This document shows, piece by piece, positions 1 to 6,264 of a stretch of DNA of 13,976 nt. Origin of the DNA: Oscillospiraceae bacterium (GTDB taxonomy: Bacteria > Bacillota > Clostridia > Oscillospirales > Ruminococcaceae). The translations under genes were made by a program, and so were the position numbers. Below the pieces are notes generated by a model. It saw nothing but the letters and a program-made list of their open reading frames with translations, made no database searches and was not told where the DNA came from. How positions within the stretch are numbered: the stretch's first letter is position 1; the number at the start of each line of letters is the position of its first letter. The stretch is from NCBI GenBank assembly GCA_900768675.1, contig CAAGDT010000109.1:1-13976 (forward strand), read 5' to 3'.

Positions 1-93
1 AACAGACCTTATCTGCCTATGCCACCTAAAAATCCTCAAAATATTTCTTGATTTTTTTCATTTGGGGTATTGACTTTTTATAGCTGGTCTTTC
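1..93. other. AT-rich stretch with no supported gene
   Basis: Downstream of the tail terminator gene on the minus strand there is no gene start coupled to it. Only an 11-codon frame (ATG at 59-61, stop at 26-28) is present, with no ribosome site. The next tail gene, if any, lies beyond the window edge. Confidence 0.5.
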
Positions 94-450
94 TTATAAA
101 GCTACTATCCGTCCTTCTGCCTCATCGGCAAAAAAGGTAAATCTCATGCACCTCCGGGGCGTTCTTTCATCGGTAATAAGCTGAGAAAAGCCCCGTTTTC
201 CGCCCTTTTCGGTAAGTAAAGCGCTTACCCTTGCGGCAAGCTCCTCCGTTTCCCTCGGCGTTTCCCCGTAAAGGTCAAGCTGTATAACAATACTGCTTAC
301 CCTGTCCTGCCCGTTTATAACAATACGGGCTGAGTTATCCGTTTCGGTAAGGCAGATAAAGGGCAGCGGGTTTTCGTTCCTGTTATATGAAAGCCCGATG
401 TTCGCTTCGTTTTCCAGCAGTGCCGCTATCTTCGGCTTTATATCAACCAT
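94..450 (-). CDS. Phage tail terminator / tail completion-like protein
   Basis: A 118-residue protein, last of a run of phage head genes. It probably caps the tail tube or joins it to the head. The assignment rests on position (directly after an HK97 gp10-like gene), size, and an alternating beta pattern such as SSIVIQLDLYGE followed by a helix with EELAARVSALL. No catalytic motif is visible. I chose ATG 448-450 (MVDIKPK) because AAGGAG lies just upstream; an in-frame start further up would run deep into the preceding gene. It overlaps the stop of that gene by 8 nt, which suggests translational coupling. The family (DUF3168 or a minor-capsid family) is inferred and not certain. Confidence 0.6.
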   Translation of the reverse strand: MVDIKPKIAALLENEANIGLSYNRNENPLPFICLTETDNSARIVINGQDRVSSIVIQLDLYGETPRETEELAARVSALLTEKGGKRGFSQLITDERTPRRCMRFTFFADEAEGRIVAL

Positions 451-745
451 TCTTTCCGCTCCTTTTTCCGAACATTTCCGAAATAAATATTTGTGCAGCC
501 TGCGATTTTGCGGCATTTATGCCTCTGCCGAGAAAGCTTTTCGGCTGCTGTCTTTCTGTTCCAAGCTCCACCGCCGGGGCGTATTCAACGTCTGTTCCGA
601 TGACGGCAGAATTGCCCTTGCGGCTGAGCTGAATACTGTTTTTCAGCCGTCCCGTTCTTACGGGGCAGCAGGCTTTCGCCTCAAAAAAAGCAAGCTCCGC
701 AGTTTTCTGCAAAGCCGTATTTATCTCATTTTCGTAGCCTTTCAT
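443..745 (-). CDS. HK97 gp10-like neck protein
   Basis: A 100-residue phage protein of the HK97 gp10 family, which sits at the head-tail neck. The family signature is visible: CPVRTGRLKNSI (about residues 25-36), then a beta strand leading to GTDVEYAPAVELGTE, then PKSFLGRGI near residue 75, matching the usual 'PvdTGrLrnSi...YA..vE.Gt...pkpFl' layout. Start ATG 743-745 is preceded by GGAGAG and overlaps the TGA of the upstream gene as ATGA, typical of coupled phage morphogenesis genes. A longer frame upstream lies inside the preceding gene and is not used. Confidence 0.85.
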   Translation of the reverse strand: MKGYENEINTALQKTAELAFFEAKACCPVRTGRLKNSIQLSRKGNSAVIGTDVEYAPAVELGTERQQPKSFLGRGINAAKSQAAQIFISEMFGKRSGKNG

Positions 746-1056
746 ATTCTCTCCGCCAGCGCCGAAAGCCCGCTGCTTCCCCGCTTTATTTCCGTTATGC
801 GGCAATCGGGCGTATTCCCGAAAACAGCCGCATAGTCCCCGCATTTCACTCCTGCGTCGGGGCGCATAAAAAGCTTTGCCTTGCTGTACTGCGCCACACC
901 GCCAAGGTCTTCTTTTATTTCCTCGTCAATGGGCTGAACGTCTGCATATACAAAGCCCAGCAGGGTCGGCTCAGGCTTTTTGCCGATATAGCCGCTGTCG
1001 CTTTGCCCTGCCGAATATATATCAACCCGCTTAAGTCGTTTCTGTATCAGCTGCAT
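742..1056 (-). CDS. Phage head closure (stopper) protein
   Basis: A 104-residue protein in the slot of the head-tail joining or stopper protein that seals the connector after DNA packaging. It shows the small beta-barrel pattern of that group: RVDIYSAGQ at the start, LGFVYADVQPIDEE in the middle, then KLFMRPDAGVKCGDYAAVF and CRITEIKR. Order (gp6-like connector, this gene, gp10-like gene) fits siphophage head modules. The start overlaps the end of the connector gene by 26 nt, with a GGGGTG-type ribosome site a few bases upstream. The role comes mainly from context, the fold from the residue pattern. Confidence 0.7.
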   Translation of the reverse strand: MQLIQKRLKRVDIYSAGQSDSGYIGKKPEPTLLGFVYADVQPIDEEIKEDLGGVAQYSKAKLFMRPDAGVKCGDYAAVFGNTPDCRITEIKRGSSGLSALAERI

Positions 1057-1363
1057 TTATCACCCCAACCTTTCTCGGGTAGTTTTTAAACCGCCCCTTT
1101 ATTTCTGCGGGCAGTCCGTCTATATACTGAGAGGTTATCTCTCCCTCGGTACGTCTGCTTTCTCCCTCTGTGCCAAGGCGGTTGTACATAATAAGGGCTA
1201 TCTGTGCCTTTACGTCATACAGCCTTTCGGGGAGAATATCCCGCCCTATATAGTCAAGAATTGTATTCTCCGCCGCTTCAAGAAAAGCATTAAGCCGCTC
1301 GTCCGTTTCGTTTGCATCGGGCGGCAGAAGAAGCTTTAAAAGCGCAAGAGAAGAGCTTTCCAT
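1031..1363 (-). CDS. Phage gp6-like head-tail connector protein
   Basis: A 110-residue, mostly helical protein with the gp6/gp15 connector pattern. LLKLLLPPDANETDERLNAFLEAAENTILDYI is the usual N-terminal helix pair (read in short pieces: LPPDANETDE, then FLEAAENTILDYIG), followed by LPERLYDVKAQIALIMYNRLG and EGEITSQYIDGLP. Such proteins form the ring under the portal. I chose ATG 1361-1363 (MESSSLALL). Its only good ribosome site, GGAAGGAAG, is about 15-20 nt away, which is long. The frame stays open upstream to a TTG at about 1459, but that start would lie inside a terminator hairpin and add residues with no family likeness. Confidence 0.75.
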   Translation of the reverse strand: MESSSLALLKLLLPPDANETDERLNAFLEAAENTILDYIGRDILPERLYDVKAQIALIMYNRLGTEGESRRTEGEITSQYIDGLPAEIKGRFKNYPRKVGVINAADTETT

Positions 1364-1396
1364 AGTTGCCGTAAAATCACTTCCTTCCGGTAAATC

Positions 1397-1473
1397 AAAA
1401 AGCAGCGGGCTAAGCCAGCTGCACTTAAAAGAATTTAAAAAATCAGCGGCGCACCGCAATAGCAGTACGCCGC
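1397..1473 (-). terminator. Tandem terminator-like hairpins after the capsid gene
   Basis: On the minus strand two hairpins follow each other. The first pairs 1465-1473 with 1446-1454 (GCGGCGUAC with GUGCGCCGC, nine pairs, one G-U) and is followed by UGAUUUUUU (A-run 1437-1442). The second is GCAGC-U-GGC-UUA-GCC-C-GCUGC (1402-1422), followed by UUUUU (1397-1401). Both lie between the capsid stop (1517) and the chosen connector start (1363). Partial termination here would make more capsid message than connector message, a known phage strategy. Function is inferred. Confidence 0.65.
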
Positions 1474-1516
1474 CGGAATTATATTGTAAGGAGAAAAAAC
1501 ATCAGAGAAACAGGAC

Positions 1517-2587
1517 TTAGGAAACGCTGATAACGGCGGAAGCCGCAACGCACTTTCCGTCGGAATTCTTAAGCGCTGCACAGAGCTTTGCGCCCGGGGT
1601 AAGCTTACCGTCGGCAGGAACCTCTGTCCAAGCGGAAAGGTCGTCGCCGAGGGCGGGAGCGGTTACGGAGGAGCCTGTCTTGTAAACAAGGGTTCCGCCG
1701 CCGATTTCGCCGTTTACGCTGAGAGCGCCGTCGGCGTAGGAAGCGGTAAGAGCGCCAAGGGCGCCGTACTGGACGGAAATCGCCTTTTTCTTGTTGTCGA
1801 ACACGAAAATATCGTGGTACACAAGACCTTCAACAAGGTTGCCCGCAATTCCGGGAGGGTCCTTGTGGATTTTGTACTCCTGTAACTTTACGGGTGCAGG
1901 AGCGCACATGGGGTGAGTTATGATAAAGGAAACGCCGGCGGGGAGTCTGCGCTTGGGAACGGCGATAATCGCTACTCCGTCGCAGTCGCCAACCATGCCC
2001 TTGAAGATAATTCTGTCCTGGGCGATTTCGGTTGCCTTTGTAAAGTGAATGGGGTCGCTCTTAAGCAGCTCGATAAAGCCGTTGGAGCAGAAAGCAACCC
2101 TGTTTTCAACAGGAAATTCCTCGTCTGTGATTGCAGTATTTGCTGCAACAAACATTTCGTAGGCATTTTCCGCTGTAAGTGCGCCGTAGTTCTTTGTTCC
2201 CGCATTTTCGGAAAGCTTAAGGAAGCGGTAGCGGTCGATTTCGGGGATAATTACCTGCTCAATCTGGCGCTGTAAGGCTCTGCCTGCGTTGCGAACGCCT
2301 GCGGGGGAATCTGCCTCAAAGGTCTTGTCGATTGTGAAGGTAAAGGACTTCTGCTGGGTCATTTTCATCTCCTGAGTGCTGTCCTGAAGCTCCACGGGTT
2401 CGCCGTAGCGGTTCATACCGCCGCCTGCATTATAATCGTTAAGGGGCGCTGTTTCAACGGAGTAAACGGTAACCGTCTGCGCTCCGCCGAACTCAACGTC
2501 GTTGTTTGTACCGGGTGTTGAGAGGAGACCCTTTCTGATGACCTCGTCAACCTGTGAAGAATACTTTGCCGCTAAATTTACTGCCAT
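1517..2587 (-). CDS. Phage major capsid protein with C-terminal extension
   Basis: A 356-residue protein that begins MAVNLAAKYSSQVDEVIRKG, the opening seen in a common class of clostridial siphophage capsid proteins. Further marks are VNTVxVYS-like TVTVYSVETAPLNDY, SRYGxPxEL-like NRYGEPVELQDS, KSFTFTIDKT, GRALQRQIEQVIIPEIDRYR and PAGVSFIITHPMCAPAPVKL. Residues 1 to about 276 make the HK97-fold shell protein. Residues about 277-356 (Gly, Ala and Ser rich, ending AASAVISVS) look like an added beta domain that may decorate the capsid surface. The start has AAGGATAGG upstream. It follows the scaffold gene by 28 bp and is followed by terminator-like hairpins. Confidence 0.93.
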   Translation of the reverse strand: MAVNLAAKYSSQVDEVIRKGLLSTPGTNNDVEFGGAQTVTVYSVETAPLNDYNAGGGMNRYGEPVELQDSTQEMKMTQQKSFTFTIDKTFEADSPAGVRNAGRALQRQIEQVIIPEIDRYRFLKLSENAGTKNYGALTAENAYEMFVAANTAITDEEFPVENRVAFCSNGFIELLKSDPIHFTKATEIAQDRIIFKGMVGDCDGVAIIAVPKRRLPAGVSFIITHPMCAPAPVKLQEYKIHKDPPGIAGNLVEGLVYHDIFVFDNKKKAISVQYGALGALTASYADGALSVNGEIGGGTLVYKTGSSVTAPALGDDLSAWTEVPADGKLTPGAKLCAALKNSDGKCVAASAVISVS

Positions 2588-2615
2588 AAAATTTACCTAT
2601 CCTTTCTTATAATTA

Positions 2616-3074
2616 TTAGTTGCAGCCCAGTCCGTCAAGGAATGCGTCGCTGCCGCCTGCCGCTGTGTACTTGGGCGTGTTGCCTCTGATACGCTCGTTT
2701 ACCGCAAGCTTTACTGCCTCGCCGAATGCCTCGCCGACCGCCTTTAAGCTCTTTTCGCAAAGCTCGGGGCTTTCGTAGCAAAGGCAAGCCGCAAGCTGCT
2801 TCGGAAGTCCCGCCTCAGCAAGCTGTTCTCCTGCGTCAGCCATAAGCTCTCTGCGGGCAACTGCTGCTTCACGCCTTGCAAGCTCCTTTTCCGCCAACTC
2901 TCTGCGGTACTTTTCCTGCTGTGCCCCGTCCATACGGGCAAGCTTTTCGCTTTCGGCGAGCTTTTCCTTAAGCGCTCCCCGCTCTCTTTCAAGGATTTCA
3001 TCAAGCTCCTGCTTAGTATAGAGCTTTTCCTCTGCGGGTGCATTTTCGGTATTAACCGTAGTCTTTTCCTCCAT
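2616..3074 (-). CDS. Phage scaffolding protein (DUF4355-like)
   Basis: A 152-residue, highly charged helical protein next to the capsid gene, as expected of a scaffold that guides shell assembly and is then lost. It opens with a disordered MEEKTTVNTENAPAEEK, then a long Glu/Lys/Arg/Ala coiled coil with KQELDEILERERG and KYRRELAEKELARREAAVARRE (about residues 20-80), then LPKQLAACLCYESPELCEKSLKAV and a C-terminal tail ending AFLDGLGCN. This matches the DUF4355 layout. ATG 3072-3074 has GGAG six bases upstream. The open frame extends upstream to 3191, but that part covers the promoter and operator region and is not coding. Confidence 0.85.
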   Translation of the reverse strand: MEEKTTVNTENAPAEEKLYTKQELDEILERERGALKEKLAESEKLARMDGAQQEKYRRELAEKELARREAAVARRELMADAGEQLAEAGLPKQLAACLCYESPELCEKSLKAVGEAFGEAVKLAVNERIRGNTPKYTAAGGSDAFLDGLGCN

Positions 3075-3133
3075 TTCGCTTCTCCTTTCTGTTTTATTGC
3101 AGTAAGGTTTTCTTAACCTTCTCTGCAGTTTAC

Positions 3134-3163
3134 ATAATAGCACTGCTTTAGGCGGACATTCAA
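3134..3163 (-). promoter_or_regulatory. Sigma-A-type promoter of the capsid module
   Basis: On the minus strand, -35 TTGAAT (3158-3163) and -10 TATTAT (3134-3139) are separated by 18 bp. They lie about 60 bp upstream of the scaffold ATG and downstream of the preceding terminator, so the head genes appear to have their own promoter. The -35 box is inside the GGACA repeat array. Confidence 0.55.
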
Positions 3164-3190
3164 GGACATGTGGGCGGACATTTAGGGACA
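3151..3190. repeat. Operator-like array of four GGACA sites
   Basis: GGACA occurs at 3154, 3164, 3176 and 3186, with spacings of 10, 12 and 10 bp. The array is two copies of an 18-bp unit, GGCGGACATT-A-GGACA (3151-3168 and 3173-3190), identical at 16 of 18 positions and 22 bp apart. Helical-turn spacing and overlap with the -35 box point to protein binding sites that control the capsid promoter. The binding factor is unknown. Confidence 0.6.
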
Positions 3191-3218
3191 AAAAAATCCC
3201 CCGCTTGTGGGCGGGGGA
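3190..3218 (-). terminator. Intrinsic terminator of the lipoprotein-BIG2 operon
   Basis: On the minus strand an eight-pair stem with CCCCCGC/GCGGGGG core and six-base loop (arms at 3211-3218 and 3197-3204) is followed directly by seven U (3190-3196). It lies 70 bp after the stop of the BIG2 gene and insulates it from the capsid promoter. Confidence 0.9.
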
Positions 3219-3287
3219 AAACGGAATTTATACAAGATGACAGAAAATATAAGCAATCGGGCGGGTTACTCCCGATTTATACCGGTC

Positions 3288-4139
3288 TTATTTTACCTTA
3301 ATTGTTATCTCTGCGAAAATACCGTCGTCGGTATAAGCCCTTAATTTAGCAGTACCCTTCTTTAAGGTGGAAACCTTTCCGTTCTTTACGGAGAGGATTT
3401 TCTTATCGGTTACATTCCATGTAATATCGCCCTTATAGTTTTCGGTCATAGCGGAGAAGTCAAGCTCGTCGCCGATTGTGACGTTCTGGACAAGCTTTAC
3501 TACGGGCTTTGTGCTGTTTTCTACCTTTACGGTAACCTGTGCATAAAGACCTGTATCAATGCTTGCCTTAATTGTCGCCTTGCCCGACTTTACGGCAGTA
3601 ACTACGCCGCCCGAAACAGTTGCAACCTTCTTATCTGAGGAAGACCATGTAACCTTGCCGCTATAGTTGGTTGTGAGTCCCGCAAGGTCGATTGTTTCGC
3701 CCACGGTTGCCTTTACCGCAATACTGATAGTCGGCTTCTTATCGGGAGTAAATTTGTAATAGAAATTATTAAGCTTGCCGCTTGAGGTTGATGAACAGTG
3801 CAGATAATATGTACCTTTCTTGGTTATCGGTATTGAACAGCCGCCTTTTGTACAAGAACCCTTTTCGCCGGGTACTACATCGGCATTCTTATCAACAAGC
3901 TCATATTTCCATGCGCCGCTTACAGAATCCGCATAGAATGTAACTGTTCCTGTAGAATCAAATGTCAATTTATAATAGACGCTTCCTGCATCTCTGCTTA
4001 ATGAAATATTGTAGGTTTCCAAAGGCTTCATGGTTTTTGCATTAGAAAATAATCCTGCCGCACCTGCGGAAACAGTAAGCATTGATAACGTCATAAACGC
4101 CATTACAAGGCTAAGAATTAAAGATAATACTTTTTTCAT
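3288..4139 (-). CDS. Secreted protein with two BIG2-like Ig domains
   Basis: A 283-residue exported protein. Residues 1-28 are a signal peptide (KK, then a hydrophobic stretch ending SAGAA). Residues about 35-130 form a beta sandwich with SVYYKLTFDSTGTVTFYAD and ITKKGTYYLHCS, resembling the pre-peptidase C-terminal (PPC) domain. Two BIG2-like domains follow: about 133-208 (VTWSSSDKKVATVSGG, VTAVKSGKATIKA) and 209-283 (ITWNVTDKKILSVKNG, LKKGTAKLRA). No catalytic site is seen; it is probably a surface or matrix protein. AGGAGG precedes the ATG. It starts 15 bp after the lipoprotein stop, so the two genes are co-transcribed. Confidence 0.88.
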   Translation of the reverse strand: MKKVLSLILSLVMAFMTLSMLTVSAGAAGLFSNAKTMKPLETYNISLSRDAGSVYYKLTFDSTGTVTFYADSVSGAWKYELVDKNADVVPGEKGSCTKGGCSIPITKKGTYYLHCSSTSSGKLNNFYYKFTPDKKPTISIAVKATVGETIDLAGLTTNYSGKVTWSSSDKKVATVSGGVVTAVKSGKATIKASIDTGLYAQVTVKVENSTKPVVKLVQNVTIGDELDFSAMTENYKGDITWNVTDKKILSVKNGKVSTLKKGTAKLRAYTDDGIFAEITIKVK

Positions 4140-4154
4140 TTTTATTTCCTCCTG

Positions 4155-5465
4155 TTATTCAGCAAATTCTAAGGGGTTTATAAGTGTATCGGGGTCTGCG
4201 GGGTCGGCGAGGTAGTAGCCTTTTCCAGCCTTAACAAGCATAAAACCGGAATCAACATCAAATTTCTCTATATCGTATGTATTCTTATCTTCAAAAACTC
4301 TTATATCGCCGGTTTTTAAGTCGATTATATAGTCCTTTTTGCTCATATCTATAATAACAACATAATCACCGCAGATATAGGAATTGCGTCCGCCTTCACC
4401 CTTAACAGGTTCAATTACACGATTTCCGTCTTTATCAAGAATTATAATATATCTATCGCCTTTATCATTATTGGACGCAAATAATACATAATTCTCAGTA
4501 CAGTCATAAACAGCCAGCACATAATATGCGGATAAATCGTAATTCATAACATTATAATCTCTATCAAGAATTACAGCGCCTTTTTCACTGCTTGCAAAGG
4601 TCATTCCATGTTTATATCCTGTCATATATCTGTAATCATATTTGTTTCCTGCGTTTTCAAAAATAGGTGTAATTTCGCCGGTTTTGGTGTTAAGCTTTGC
4701 TACATCTGTATAATATTTTCCGCTCCAGTTACCAATCAGCGCATTATCTCCCGAAACGGAAAGACAGCACATATATCCCATATCCTTAGTGTTATATACT
4801 TTGTTGTCCTTATAGTTGATTATCTTATTGGCATACCTTTCGGCATCATAGCAAAGAGAATCGGAGCAATAATACAGACCGCTTTCATTTTCTTCAATCT
4901 GCTTACAGATTACATATTCCGAAGATAAAGGAAGTACCATTTCGCCGTTACGATCCATAACGCCAAAATAGCATACATTTCCGTCAAAGCTTTCATCAAT
5001 CTTATAAACAGGATTATAATCGCTGAACACATGGAGATAATTCAAAATTTCATATTCGTTCATTTCCCCTGTTGCAAAATTGTAAACTCCATCTTCGTAT
5101 GTACTTGCGATATTTCCGCCGACAAAACTAACCTTTACACTTTTATTATCATATTTATAAATCTTTTCATCAACAAGATTAAGAGAATAAGCCTGATTAT
5201 CATTATAAAATGTCATACAGCCATTTTCAAAATTGTTGTATGTTTTAAGCTTCGGAAGCTCCTTAGGCGGCGCTTCTGTTGTTGTAGTTGCTTCTGTGGT
5301 TTCCTCTGCTGTTGTCGTGGCTTCTGTTTCAGCCTTCGTGGTTGTTTCCGCCGCTTTGGTTGTGGTTGTTGCTGCTTCGGTTTCTGCCGTTTCCGGCTTT
5401 GCGCCGCAAGCCGACAGACAAATCAAAGCCGCCAGCAGTGCGATTAATGCTTTTGATTTCCTCAT
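4155..5465 (-). CDS. Surface lipoprotein with Thr-rich linker and propeller-like domain
   Basis: A 436-residue lipoprotein. The signal peptide ends in lipobox LSAC with Cys20 as the lipidated residue. Residues about 24-67 are a low-complexity Thr/Glu/Ala linker that would hold the domain away from the membrane. The rest is beta rich and made of short repeats such as GVMDRNGEMVLPLS (about 173) and IILDKDGNRVIEPVKG (about 343), which resemble WG repeats (D-x-x-G-x-x-V-I-x-P). A propeller-like or WG-repeat binding domain is likely. No enzyme motif is seen. The ATG has AAGGAG eight bases upstream. The gene lies behind a structured leader RNA with its own terminator, so expression may be controlled by attenuation. 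Confidence 0.85.
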   Translation of the reverse strand: MRKSKALIALLAALICLSACGAKPETAETEAATTTTKAAETTTKAETEATTTAEETTEATTTTEAPPKELPKLKTYNNFENGCMTFYNDNQAYSLNLVDEKIYKYDNKSVKVSFVGGNIASTYEDGVYNFATGEMNEYEILNYLHVFSDYNPVYKIDESFDGNVCYFGVMDRNGEMVLPLSSEYVICKQIEENESGLYYCSDSLCYDAERYANKIINYKDNKVYNTKDMGYMCCLSVSGDNALIGNWSGKYYTDVAKLNTKTGEITPIFENAGNKYDYRYMTGYKHGMTFASSEKGAVILDRDYNVMNYDLSAYYVLAVYDCTENYVLFASNNDKGDRYIIILDKDGNRVIEPVKGEGGRNSYICGDYVVIIDMSKKDYIIDLKTGDIRVFEDKNTYDIEKFDVDSGFMLVKAGKGYYLADPADPDTLINPLEFAE

Positions 5466-5484
5466 TTTTCGTATTCTCCTTAAA

Positions 5485-5514
5485 ATAAAAAAGTGCGCAG
5501 CCGAAGCTACGCAC
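5485..5514 (-). terminator. UUCG-loop terminator upstream of the lipoprotein gene
   Basis: On the minus strand, GUGCGUAGC-UUCG-GCUGCGCAC (5493-5514, nine pairs with one G-U) is followed by six U. It lies about 20-30 bp before the lipoprotein ATG and after the promoter, with no complete gene between. It must therefore act as an attenuator or end a small RNA. Confidence 0.8.
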
Positions 5515-5652
5515 CGAAAAATGCATCACTCCGATTGCTGCGACACAACTTTCGAACACACAAGAAAAAAGTATACGAAAAATAGAGCATGCACTTTTAC
5601 CGATAGTAAAAGTGTACACTTTCTCCTTGCGTTATATTCAGTTGTGTCGCAC
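5485..5652 (-). ncRNA. Structured leader RNA or small RNA (rod plus terminator)
   Basis: A transcript from the promoter at 5657-5685 would begin near 5650-5652. Its first bases, UGCGACACAACU (5651-5640), pair perfectly over 12 bp with 5539-5550. After a 7x7 internal loop (5633-5639 and 5551-5557) comes a 19-bp helix (5614-5632 with 5558-5576, four G-U pairs), then a hairpin CACUUUUAC-UAUCG-GUAAAAGUG (5592-5614), which shares one base with the helix. After this rod comes a terminator at 5485-5514. The RNA could be a riboswitch-like attenuator for the lipoprotein gene or an independent small RNA. I do not recognise a known class: T-box, SAM, c-di-GMP and 6S hallmarks are absent. Confidence 0.55.
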
Positions 5653-5656
5653 CATT

Positions 5657-5685
5657 ATTATACCACACATAAAAATAATATTCAA
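5657..5685 (-). promoter_or_regulatory. Sigma-A promoter of the leader RNA and lipoprotein operon
   Basis: On the minus strand, -35 TTGAAT (5680-5685), a 17-bp spacer and a perfect -10 TATAAT (5657-5662). The predicted start, 5650-5652, coincides with the first bases of the long closing helix. Confidence 0.85.
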
Positions 5686-5764
5686 TACCAAAATAAAAAT
5701 TTTTACTCCCGCCGCATATTTTTATAATTCCCCGTATTTTTTTGCAATACTACCCATTCGGGTA

Positions 5765-5793
5765 ATGCCAGAAAACGGAAAATATTATATAAT
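5765..5793 (+). promoter_or_regulatory. Promoter of the plus-strand surface operon
   Basis: A perfect -10 TATAAT at 5788-5793 has a weak -35 (ATGCCA, 5765-5770) at 17 bp. The inverted repeat TACCC-ATTC-GGGTA (5751-5764) abuts the -35 box. A poor -35 with an adjacent palindrome suggests an activated promoter; this is inference. Confidence 0.5.
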
Positions 5794-5852
5794 AGTTGTG
5801 TATATTTTTAGGCTTTGAGCCGGCAGTATCAAGCCGGAGAAAGGAATTTATT

Positions 5853-6224
5853 ATGAGAACTTACACTAAGAGAGCAGTAGCGACATTTATCTGCGCCGCT
5901 ATGGTAGCAGCCTGCGCTTCCTGCGGGGCTTCGGACAACAACCTCGGAAAGTATAACGGCACCAAGGTAAATATTATGGAAATGGGCGAAAAGCCTATGA
6001 GCGAGGTATTCGAGGGCGGAGATAACTATATCGAGCTTAAGGCTGACGGAAAGGGAACCTTTGCTATGGGCGGCGATACAGCTGAGCTTACCTGGAAAAC
6101 CGAGGGCGAAAAGATTACGATAAGCGTTACTGAGCTTGGCGAAGCAAACGGTACAATAAAGGACGGCGTAATTGAAACCGATTTCTTCGGCGAGAATACG
6201 ATGACCCTTATCTACGCTAAGTAA
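5853..6224 (+). CDS. Small lipocalin-like lipoprotein
   Basis: A 123-residue lipoprotein, first gene of a four-gene operon. The signal peptide (RTYTKR, then a hydrophobic run) ends in ACASC-G, so Cys24, or less likely Cys21, would be lipidated. The mature part has the strand-turn pattern of small lipocalin-like proteins: GKYNGTKVNIM, IELKADGKGTFAM, AELTWKTEGEKITI, GTIKDGVIET and a final TMTLIYAK. No ligand site can be assigned. ATG 5853 follows GGAGAAAGG; longer frames upstream begin before the ribosome site and lack a signal peptide at the N-terminus. Exact family not confirmed. Confidence 0.8.
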   Translation: MRTYTKRAVATFICAAMVAACASCGASDNNLGKYNGTKVNIMEMGEKPMSEVFEGGDNYIELKADGKGTFAMGGDTAELTWKTEGEKITISVTELGEANGTIKDGVIETDFFGENTMTLIYAK

Positions 6225-6264
6225 TTTTATTGCAGCAGCAATAACTTACGAAAGGAGTATGAAT

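Larger units (their letters stand above)
5466..5852. other. Divergent intergenic region (387 bp)
   Basis: This gap separates the minus-strand lipoprotein operon from the plus-strand surface operon. It holds, left to right, the lipoprotein ribosome site, the UUCG terminator, the rod-forming leader, a minus-strand promoter, an AT-rich stretch (about 5686-5750), a small inverted repeat TACCC-ATTC-GGGTA (5751-5764), a plus-strand promoter and a short 5' leader. The leader has a five-pair hairpin CCGGC/GCCGG (5820-5837) next to the ribosome site. Open frames here on both strands have no credible start site or family likeness. Confidence 0.75.

Noticed and set aside
70..100. Plus-strand promoter-like TTGACT and TATAAA
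   Set aside because: The spacer is 19 bp and it would transcribe only antisense to the phage genes.
5329..5619. Minus-strand frame beginning GTG at 5619 inside the leader RNA, a possible leader peptide
   Set aside because: AAGGAG is only three bases from the GTG, the frame runs through the terminator and then out of frame into the lipoprotein gene, and the tail is low complexity. A short leader peptide cannot be excluded, but it is not supported.
5539..5651. Retron-like layout (inverted repeat around an inner hairpin)
   Set aside because: No reverse transcriptase gene is present in the window, and the promoter, terminator and downstream gene fit a leader RNA better.
5233..5727. Plus-strand frames rich in Val, Ala and Ser opposite the lipoprotein gene
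   Set aside because: They are the antisense reading of the Thr-rich linker and have no ribosome site.
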